34,222 nt of DNA from Aphelidium insulamus (Eukaryota > Aphelidiomycota > Aphelidea > Aphelidiaceae): contig JAZDSV010000093.1 in assembly GCA_036784855.1 (NCBI GenBank), forward strand, positions 1 to 34,222, written 5' to 3'. Positions 10,923 to 19,705 of this stretch are shown in pieces; within the stretch, counting starts at the first letter, position 1, and the number at the start of each line of letters is the position of its first letter. Under the pieces are notes generated by a model that saw nothing but the letters and a program-made list of their open reading frames with translations, did no database searches and was not told the DNA's origin. The position numbers and the translations under genes were made by a program.

Positions 10923-13015
10923 CTATAATGTGCCATCGCGCTGCACTGTCAGATGAATGCGCCACTGGTTGCTGACCACTTCAACCACCACCGATGCCGC
11001 ATAGGTAAGCATGGCCACACCGGCCAGCACAAACACCAAGAACAGCTGCCGGCCCATCAACGTCCTCGGCGTCAGATCACCTAGCCCTGAACATTATTAT
11101 TATATGTACATGTATACCTATGTATATATATAGATATATGTATATATATACACTATGTACACACATACCGGTGGTGGTCATGACGCCAAAAGCAAAGTAA
11201 AAGGACTGCAGCAGTGTCCAGTGCTCCAGCAGCATCAGCGTGACACTGAACAGCGCCAGATACACCACCGCCACCGCCACCACACCCTTGAGCTGCTGCC
11301 ACACCGACTTGCGTATGGCACGCAACAGCCGCTGTTCATATGGCCGCCGGCGGGCATCCGTGTCCCAGCGGTGGTCGCACAGGAACGGGAACAGATCCGC
11401 GGTGTCGATGCGGCCGCCGTTGGACTGGTCATCGGCTGCAGTGGCTGCAGTCTCGGGCACTAGTGGATCGTGCTGTTGCTGCTGCTGCAGCTCTTGCAAG
11501 TCCTGCAGCTGATCGATGCGCACGGTGCTGACGGTGGGCGAGCGGGTGAGCAGTGCCGTCATCACTTTACTGCCGCCACTATTGACGGGAGCGCCAGTCA
11601 GTGTGCGCATGCGGCCTTCCGCGTGACCATCACCAAACGGTAAAGCGGTGCTGCTTCGATGGAGTGGCGGCGGATGAGACAGTAGTCGTGGATGGACGAT
11701 GGATGGCGCGAGTGTCGGTGGCGGTGCGAGCCCATCTGTTTGCCGTGTGGCCACCAGGGGATTGTGACGTGCGGCCACCACGTCGATCTCTGGCACGGCG
11801 GCCATCGGGCTAAAGTAAGAGTCCACTCGGCCCAGGCGGGCCAGCGGTGTTGCTTGGACAGGCGGCTCCAGCACACAGGTAACAAGTGTGATATCAGATG
11901 TATGCTGTGCACCGGGCGTGGGGCATAGCAGGCGCGACCACTCGGCCTGGAACGGGGCGCCGCTCTCGTCAATGTTGGCAGTGTGCAGGGCCAGCACGGT
12001 GGACAGTGACTGCTGCACCGTTGCCTGGATGTCCAGCGCCAGCAGTTCCAGCACCACCTGCCGCACGCACGACACCGTAGCCACCAGCAGCACCAGCCCG
12101 ACGCCGCTAAACAGTGGAAACAGGGCAAGTGACCACTGGGTTCCCGGGCACAGATCCCCGAACCCGACGGTGGTCAGGGTGACGACACAAAAGTACACCG
12201 ACGCATCAAACGGCCAGCCCTCTGTCGCCGCGAATATGAAGGCACCCGCGACAATATAGTACGCATCCAACACGCTCAGCATGGCCACCAGCGCTTGGCT
12301 GTCGCTCAGCCCGCTGTCACATAAACAATAACATAAATGTTGGTGGTCATGTTGAAAGAGAGAGAGACAGAGAGAATATGAGAGAGAGACAGAGAGAATA
12401 TGAGAGAGAGTAGGAGAGAATATGAGAGAGAGAGTAGGAGAGAGACAGAGTGTACGGCAAGCAGGTCCAGCATGTATTTATACATAAACAGAATATAAAA
12501 CATTATAACACGCACCCAGAGCTGCCAACTGTATGAATGGCTGGAGGCTGGAGATTACGCTGCTGCCACCACACGGCAGGCAGGGACCACAGACCGGCCG
12601 CCGCGAGTGCAGACAGCACGGCACTGATCAACGAGTAGCAGTGCTGCGGTGCATTCAGCCACGCCATCCAGTCTGCCGTGCTGGACGTGTCATTGTGACG
12701 GTTCTGGCTGGACACTGTGAAGGCGGCAATATGCACACAGATGGCCCCGGTGATGGCGGCCAGTGTGAATCCGCGCGTCCACCGCACACCCACGTTCTGC
12801 CAGCACCTTGCAGACCTGTTAATCGACTATACTTGTAAAATATCGTCGACACACCTGAGAAAGAGGCCAATGGTGGAGCACAGGTTGAGCAAGCAGGCAC
12901 AGATATGCAGCGCGTAGTCTGGCATAGTCGGCGCCGCCATCACCGCCTCCACGCTGGCAATGAAGGCCACAGGCAGCACCACGCCCACCGCCAGTGGCAC
13001 GATCTTGGCCTTCAT
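10923..13015 (-). CDS. TOK-type outward-rectifier-like K+ channel, 8 TM / 2 pores, 589 aa
   Basis: Predicted plasma- or vacuolar-membrane potassium channel. Exons are 13015-12855, 12815-12516, 12313-11169 and 11086-10923, with phases consistent and a total of 1770 nt. Four hydrophobic helices come first (from LAVGVVLPVAFIASVEAV, ALHICACLLNLCSTIGLFL, LAAITGAICVHIAAF and SLISAVLSALAAAGLW). Helix 5 is followed by pore 1 with filter TTVGFGD, then helix 6. Helix 7 is followed by pore 2 with filter TTTGLGD, then helix 8. This S1-S4 plus two P-loop units is the architecture of fungal TOK1 rather than animal 4-TM K2P channels. A roughly 250-residue linker between helices 6 and 7 is unusual and includes a Gln-rich stretch (LQELQQQQQH). 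The intron splitting pore 2 interrupts the filter glycine codon. The first intron is only 39 nt, while the second is 202 nt and GA-rich. Confidence 0.88.
11100..11160. repeat. TA-rich simple sequence in K+ channel intron 3
   Basis: Alternating TATA/TGTA sequence fills most of the 82-nt intron at 11168-11087. Confidence 0.6.
12353..12450. repeat. (GA)n-type imperfect microsatellite in K+ channel intron 2
   Basis: Repeated GAGAGAGA/CAGAGAGAATATGA blocks make up about half of the 202-nt intron. On the coding strand this is a long CT-rich tract upstream of the acceptor. It explains why this intron is several times longer than the others. Confidence 0.85.
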
Positions 13016-13383
13016 CGGAGTTTATGTACGTGGACCAAGCACCCGTAACCAGCGGCCGTGTGTCGGCGCGCAACGCCATCCCGCCGCCACGTCATCGCAT
13101 ACACATGGCTCTTTAACATATCTACAGCGCTTAATAGTTCCTTGAAGCCATATATATGATTTCAAGGACCTGTAAACTTTTCACATAAATATCAAAATAT
13201 TTGAGTCAAGGCGATTTGTGGGCGTCATTGTGCAGAAAGAATTTGTGAAAGGAAAACATATGTGGCAGCTATCCATCAATTGGTGGCATTATCATATATG
13301 ACGACGAGCTCTATCGTGCTGGGATTTGCAGTACAGTACAGTGTCATTTATAAGCACGTGTAACGTTTCTATGCCATAGTATA
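13016..13383. other. Intergenic region between AATF and the K+ channel
   Basis: It holds the AATF 3' flank and the K+ channel 5' flank, both on the minus strand. A CCAAT core occurs on the minus strand near 13280 (ccaccaattga), but it lacks the AGCG extension seen elsewhere. I see no gene, repeat or RNA here. Confidence 0.4.
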
Positions 13384-15133
13384 TTATTGCGCATATATCC
13401 GCGACAGAGAGCGAGAGAACTCATCCACCATTTCCTCGTGCCACACCGCCGCGTGAATGCCACTAGCTGTCGGTGCCGGTGCCATGAAATTCACCAGTTT
13501 GTCGTGCACCACGTATCTGCAGAATGGCAGGTTAGCTCACTTAAAAACAACCATATATCTAATGTATATCTATATATACATACCTAACTTTGCGACCCTT
13601 GCTGGCACGACGATCACAGCCGGCGCGGTGCTGCCGATTCTTGCGCTGCATGTCGCGCAGTTTTGCCCACTGAATCCCCGCCAGGGCCATGGCATCGTCT
13701 TCAGCGGCGGCAGTGGGTGCGCCAGAGCCAGAGCCGGTACTTGCAGCATTGGAATGGCTTTGTATCAACTCTTTCAGGAGCTGGGCGTAAAAGTCGTGAT
13801 CGTCAAACAGGTCGTCAGAGTGGCGCTGCGTGTCATTTATGGCCGTCGTCGTCTTCTTGTTAATAGCTTCACCATTATCATCACCTTCATCACTGTTACT
13901 GGCATTCACGGTGGCCAGTGCGGCAAACAGTGGCTGGGACTGTTGGCGCCGGAGTCGGGTGCGCTTCATCAGTCGCTCGCGGGACTCGGGCAGCGCCATC
14001 TGCTGCCGGATCTGGTCGCCGATCGGCTGGTTGAGCACCTTGAGGCGCTTGGCCGCCAGTCCGGCGCCACCGCCAGCTATCTGCATCTTGTGCTGCCACT
14101 CGGTGATGGTCGCGTGCTGATACTGGCTGATGGCATTGTCCAGTGCACAGTGCTGGCGCCATGCCTGCCTCACGGTGTCTGTGGGATTATCATTGTGTGT
14201 GCTGGCATCCAGACTGTCTGCAGCCGCACGCTTGTGTCCCCGCTTGACGTGACCGTTCTGCTCCGCCAGCCGCGACTTGACGTGCATCAAGTCACAAACA
14301 AGACTCGAAAGCGCCTGCTTGGCCGACGTGAACGCACCGTCGCACTTGATGTCTGGCGCGGCATTGGCAAGCATTTGGGGGAAACCACTCCCGCCCGGCA
14401 ACCGGTTGGCCACCTGTAGCACGCGCTGCAGCCGTATGCGCACATCGAGCAGCGCGTCAAACACGGCCATCTGGTTGCGCACGTGTCGCCCCTTCTCCAC
14501 CTCGGGCGCCGTAGCTTCCTGTCTCGTGGATGTGGATGGAATAATGTTATCTCTACATGATGAATGTCAGTAGTTTATGAAGAGCACAAACATACAAGCG
14601 AGAGCCTTCCAGCGATCGAAGTTGGCTGCGCAGATCGTTTTCACTTGCTTGCTCCTTGTCTCGTTCTTCATAGGCGCTGTCGTCGTCGTCGTCGTCGTCT
14701 CGTCGTGGCTGTCATTGTCGTCTGTGACGCCCTCCTGGCTGGCATCAGTCGCGTCGGCATCCTCGTTTGCACCACTGTCGCCATAATCATCATCATCCTC
14801 ATCGGCGTCAAGGCCGGCGGCATCGCGCAATGCAGTGCGCCTGTCCACCACACGTCCGCGATACTTTTTCTCGGCGGCCTCATCGCCCAGTTCCAGACCG
14901 CGAGCGGAGCGCAGACGCGACCTGGACACGGCCGTGTAGTGCGCGGTGGAGCTCGGTGCCGCCGCACCTGCATCCCACCGCGACGCGTCCATATCGGCGT
15001 CACTCGCGTCTCCACGGTGCATACCGCCATAATCACTGCGTAAATCACTCTCGCCGTCCACGGACGCGTCACCTGCCGCGATATCGTGCACAAATGCGGC
15101 CAGGCTGCTCGATGGCGGCGCTGCGTTGACCAT
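13384..15133 (-). CDS. AATF: AATF/Bfr2 (Che-1) ribosome biogenesis factor, 3 exons, 545 aa
   Basis: AATF/Bfr2 acts in the nucleolus in early 40S subunit processing. In animals it also acts as a transcriptional cofactor. Exons are 15133-14596, 14550-13584 and 13516-13384 (1638 nt). The N-terminal 175 residues are acidic and Ser/Asp-rich, with EKKYRGRVVDRRTALRD. The AATF domain begins at EKGRHVRNQMAVFDALLDVR followed by IRLQRVLQVANRLPGG. The C-terminal TRAUB domain is split by intron 2 and ends KGRKVRYVVHDKLVNFMAP, a near-invariant family signature. The start ATG at 15133 has A at -3 and G at +4. The acceptor of intron 1 is gtagag; it keeps the frame where the upstream gtag does not. A long open frame on the opposite strand of exon 2 is a codon-bias shadow. 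Confidence 0.93.
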
Positions 15134-15566
15134 TTTGTTTTGTTGTTTTTCGCTGCCGTGATTCAATGCTGCGTAATATATATTTACTGCGTTAATGCAC
15201 AAACCGTAAGTTGACTTTGTGCGATCATGTAAATATTAACAGCAGATAAATACAAGCGGAGGGTAAATTATGTTGATGCAGGCGACATGAAAGGCAGACT
15301 GGAGATGCGGGAAGCATAACCATGTTGCTTGCGCGATGGGTTCATGTTCAAAGGCCTTGCTTGCTCCGGCATATGCTTCCAAATTACTACTTCTTATACT
15401 TTTAATTTTTTTTACACTACTTGTAAATACTTATAAATGCCACCAGCACCAATGGAAAGGCGCTGATGACCCCTTCCACCAATGGCCAATCATGCGGCAA
15501 CGTGAAACTGTGGCGCAGAAAGCGACCTTGCGCCTTTTTTTATTTCTCGCTCTTTTCTCGCTCATC
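15134..15566. promoter_or_regulatory. Divergent promoter region of AATF and the ankyrin gene
   Basis: A 433-bp AT-rich gap between two genes reading outward. Two CCAAT cores in plus orientation lie at 15479-15483 and 15486-15490. The second reads CCAATCATGCGG, 77 bp before the ankyrin start, and resembles the CCAATCAGCG motif of other genes here. No gene is seen. Confidence 0.45.
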
Positions 15567-18125
15567 ATGAAATGCGTTCTGCGCGCGTTGCTGATTCTTG
15601 TACTGGCATCCACCGCGTGGTACGTATCGCTATTGCAGATATTATTGTCTTGTGCTACACTTATTAATGGCTTCGTGTAGCGCATGGTCGCCTCCGAAAT
15701 GGATGAATCGATTGATCAAGCGAATCCGATTGCCATTTAGAGCGAGCTGGTACGTCCCCGATGGCGCGACGTATCGCCCCGGGGAAAAGTATTTCGTACC
15801 CTTCTGCTTCAAATACCGACCGATTAAGCACATGGATGCGCTGCGAGTCAGAATCGATGGCAGTAATGAAGAGGAGATTGAGGTTCCGAGTGCGCGCATC
15901 TCACCGCTTACCCGGCTACATTTGACATCGAAGCCACTCGCCGAGTGGCGACAGGAGCGCAAGGATTTAATGTGTTACGAGCTGTCGTTTGTGGTTCCGG
16001 CTGCCGTGGCCAATTATCGCTCCAAGACCTTTACCATCACGCTCTATGATCCGTCGAAATACTTCAATAGTGTCAAATCGGAGAAGCGCGGTTTACTCAT
16101 TGACAGGAGCCCGCCGCAGAAACGCTCTGAACCGCGAAAACCTCTTTTTCCGCGTGAACCAGCGCAAGTAGAAACGCTGCAGATGTTGTTGCGCACGGAA
16201 CTTCTGCACAAGCCTCTGAAACCGATCGATCATATTTTTGACTCGGACAAGGAAAAATACGAGCACTCGGTTCAGCTATTTCTAGTGGCGGTGGAATCGA
16301 AATCTTGTGAATTTGTGGCTCGTCAAGCACAAGAAATTGAGTCGCCGCTGTCATGGGTCGACGCAAACGACATTAAGGCAGTATTTCACGAAGCATTGAA
16401 AACTCGGAATTCCCATTGCGCGCTGGGAATGATGAAGGAGTATCGATTCGTTACACAGGAAGTGGTGGCGAACGGAGCGTACGCTATTCATTTGGCAGCC
16501 ATGTTTGATTTGCCACTTGTTGTCCAAAAGCTTCTTGAAACTGAAGGGGTTGAACAGCAAGAGCTGCTGTGGAAGGGACCTGACGTGCCTATTTACAATA
16601 TCATTTACGGTATGTTAATGTGTAATATCGCCTTCACTCAATCTTATGGACAGGCACCGATTCTAATATGGATAAGGGCGTGAAAGCAATTGAATTCGAT
16701 CGACCGCTTGCAGCAAAAGTTCTATTAAACGATTGGGCAAAATCTCAGTTTGCGGATTACAGCTCGACGCGCAGCCTGACGGAAGAACAAGAGAGCTATT
16801 ATAAACATATGCTATATCAAGCTGCTCGTTTTGGTGCCGACATTGCGGTCCGCCTATTAATGCGCATATTTGATGCTGGAGACGAAATATTTTTCGACTC
16901 GTTTCAGAACGCAGTGAAATACAAAATGGGCACAACAGCTCAATTGCTTTATAAAAAGATATCGCTGAAGAGAAGGCAAAGCTTGTCCACGATTGACCTG
17001 ATCTCTTCCGGGCAAGTTGAAGTGCTGGTGGAGAAAGTGCTTCCAGTCGATCCCGACGTTATTAACAGGCCGTTGGAATCACGGTTGAATTGGATGGCAA
17101 TCGCATGCGAAGCTGGATCGATGCCGTCAGTCCAATATGCCCTGGAAATGTCGTCTGACATTTCCAATACTGTTGATGCTGCAGATGCTCGATTTTCGGG
17201 ACTTTCTCTGGCTGCAGAGAATTACCAGGTGGAGGTCATGGATTTGTTGTTCGTGAACGTTTATGAGGACAAGTGCAAGCGTGGAAACAAGTCAATGTTA
17301 AACTACATTTTGCGCAAAGTGCTAATGGGAAGTACTTCTTTCCGGAATTCGTTTTATGACCCGTCAAAAGCTGTCGACTGGCTGTTAAAGCATGGCGCAG
17401 AAGTAACTACGATTCGTGGGCATGACGAAGCCCCACTTGTCATTGCCGCTCAGCGTGGTCACTTGGATGTGTTCAAGATTGTTCTCGAAGCCACAAAGAG
17501 AGAAAATCCGGATTTGATGAAATCTATTGGCGTTCTGGCGCTTAAAACTGCGGTAATTGAAGGGCACTTTGACATTGCATTCCTCCTATTGCAAGCCGGT
17601 GTCCCAGTCAATGCACCAGTTCCGGATGGTTTTCCACCACTTCCGTACGCATCAAAACACGGAAAATTGCAGGCAGCTCGGCTATTAGTTGCCTTTGGTG
17701 CTTCGATGCATGGCTATTGGGTTTTACCAACAACATTGGCATTGGATAATTCCCACTACGACGTGTTGGAGTTTCTACTGGAAAATGGTTACCCGCGTCC
17801 AGATAGTCTAGACCTTAAAGTTGGTGTTCTGTTTGAGAAGCATGAGCTGAAAATAATTTCACTACTTCTACGCGATAAATTTGCCAAGTATTCTGTTTGC
17901 GACAACTTTTACGTCAAGGATGTTTATCGGAAAGCTTTTTCAGCAGCGCTAGAACTCAATGACCGCGATTCTATATCAGTATTGGAGCCGCACTTGAAGA
18001 ATTTGGTTGTACCGGTCGGCGGCATTGCTTTTAAAAATCCATTGGCGCAACTCCTTTCCCCGGAAGATTTATTCGCTCCAGATCTCGAACTTGGATTGCT
18101 ATTGGCGGAGAATTGCGAACCATAA
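15567..18125 (+). CDS. Ankyrin-repeat protein with N-terminal signal peptide, 3 exons, 817 aa
   Basis: Exons are 15567-15619, 15681-16609 and 16654-18125 (2454 nt). Exon 1 encodes a classic signal peptide (MKCVLRALLILVLASTACA, with the last residues completed by exon 2). No second membrane helix is evident, so the product is probably secreted or lumenal. Residues about 25-190 form a domain I do not recognise (RPGEKYFVPFCFKYRP, MCYELSFVVPAA). From about residue 280 on there are divergent ankyrin repeats: AIHLAAMFDLPLVVQKLLE, QAARFGADIAVRLLM, PLVIAAQRGHLDVFKIVLE, TAVIEGHFDIAFLLLQAGV, YASKHGKLQAARLLVAFGA and LDNSHYDVLEFLLENG. Codon use is visibly more AT-rich than in AATF or the K+ channel. Ankyrin repeats are normally cytosolic, so a signal peptide suggests an exported or ER-lumenal protein. 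AATAAA at 18165-18170 follows the stop by about 40 nt. Confidence 0.8.
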
Positions 18126-18494
18126 CCATGGTAAACGTGCTAACATGCGAGCCAAAACAGAAATAATAAATCATACACACTTTGCCGCAGGACAGATAAG
18201 TAATGGTGTAAGGCGCAGCATTTTGAGCACATTGAGTCAAGTATCGTCCGATGTTATACCTACATATAAGTACATGTGTGAAGAGCCTATGGAGCGTATA
18301 TTGCTGCGGACATTCTTTATATACATATGCAAATAGGCGCGATAATTACGCCGCTTGTCTTATACAACCATAGCATTCCACCATTGAATAAACTGCCATT
18401 TTCTATTTTTATAATTGAAAAGCATTGGGAAAGTTGGAGGTTTAAGACGCTCGGCACTGTACGCAATTGAACTCAACAGTCAACAGACCCCAAA
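18126..18494. other. Intergenic region between the ankyrin gene and ubiquilin
   Basis: It contains the ankyrin polyadenylation signal (AATAAA at 18165-18170) and the ubiquilin 5' flank. I see no CCAAT motif of the type found upstream of other genes, and no gene or repeat. Confidence 0.4.
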
Positions 18495-19592
18495 ATGGTC
18501 AAGGTGAATATCAAGTTGTCATCGGGCGCCGAGCAAAAGGTCGCCGTCGAGTGCGACGTGGACGGCGAGACCGTGCTGGACTTGAAGCAGCGTCTGGCTG
18601 CCATAGAGTACGTGCTCTCTCCTCTCTCTCTCTCTCTCTCTGCCACCATTAGCCACTCTGACCACACGTGCAGAGCCATTGCATGCCCGGCCGATCTGCA
18701 GCGACTGATCTTTAGTGGCAAGGTGCTCAAGGACACGGACTTGCTCAGCGTGTACAAGGTACACTCCTCTGTGTCTATGCCTGCGCCAGCTGACCGCAAA
18801 TGCGCAGCTGCAAGAGGGGTCCACGTTGCATTTGGTGCGCGCCGTCTACAGCAGCACAACAGCCACCGCCCACGCAGCCATCGACCCAACAGCCATCCGC
18901 ACACACTCAAGCACCGCAACCGTCACCACAGATCCCGGGTGGCTCCAACGCTACTGGACCAAATGCTGCATTCGCATCGCCCGCCAACAATCCGTTCCTG
19001 GCAATGTTGGGTGGAATGGGAGCTAGTGGAGTGGGAGCCGCCGGCACGCTCAACGCACAGTCACCCGCAAACCCACTGGCGGCCATGCTGACACCAGAGA
19101 TGATACAGCGCACCATGCAGGATCCAATGTTTCAGCAGCTGATGGCGAACCCGCAGCTGATGCAGCAGCTGATGCAAATGTCCATGGGCGGCGCTGCTGC
19201 CACTCCAGGCGGTATGCTATCTGATATATGTAATAATTGCATATATGATATACATACTGTAGGCGCCGCTGAGGGACAGTTGCCACCACTGCCGATGCCA
19301 ATGATGAACCCGCTGTTGATGCAGCAGTTGATCGCCGGTTCGTATTATATGTACCTGCGTAAATTTTGCAATAATCTTTACAAACATCTCTGTAGGAATG
19401 GGAGGAGGTGCAGTGCCCGGCGCCGCTCAGCCCCAGCAGCCACAGCAACCGCCCGAGGTCCGGTTTGAGGTGCAGCTGCGGCAGTTGCAAGATATGGGAT
19501 TCTACGATGGCAGTCAGAATGTGCGTGCACTCCTCGCAACTGGCGGCAATGTTAACGCGGCCGTCGAGTGGCTGCTGTCCAACATGTCGTAG
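18495..19592 (+). CDS. Ubiquilin/Dsk2-like UBL-UBA shuttle protein, about 276 aa
   Basis: Ubiquilins carry ubiquitylated clients to the proteasome, binding it by the UBL and ubiquitin by the UBA. Exons are 18495-18607, 18674-18758, 18808-18834, 18878-19211, 19263-19337 and 19396-19592 (831 nt). The UBL domain reads MVKVNIKLSSGAEQKVAVE, then LQRLIFSGKVLKDTDLLSVY, then LQEGSTLHL. The middle has one STI1-like module (LAAMLTPEMIQRTMQDPMFQ, LMANPQLMQQLMQM). The UBA ends the protein (QLRQLQDMGFYDGSQNVRAL, NVNAAVEWLLSNMS). The frame changes by +1 after the UBL. A 43-nt intron at 18835-18877 (donor gtgcgc, acceptor cgcag) restores it. A 34-nt alternative starting at 18844 would also fit and add three residues (VRA). 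Intron 1 contains a CT microsatellite (about 18617-18640). Human ubiquilins are near 600 aa with several STI1 modules, so this one is reduced. Confidence 0.87.
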
Positions 19593-19705
19593 CCTGCCTC
19601 ACCATTCAATTGGACTCCACAGCTGCATTATTATTATCATCATATTAAAGAGATCTAACCAGTCTATTGGGATATGCAGTATAAAATTGTATCTGTCCCT
19701 CGCTC

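Noticed and set aside
13457-14419. Long plus-strand open frame of 320 codons
   Set aside because: It is antisense to exon 2 of AATF, whose protein is clearly recognisable. The antisense product resembles nothing and arises from GC-rich codon bias.
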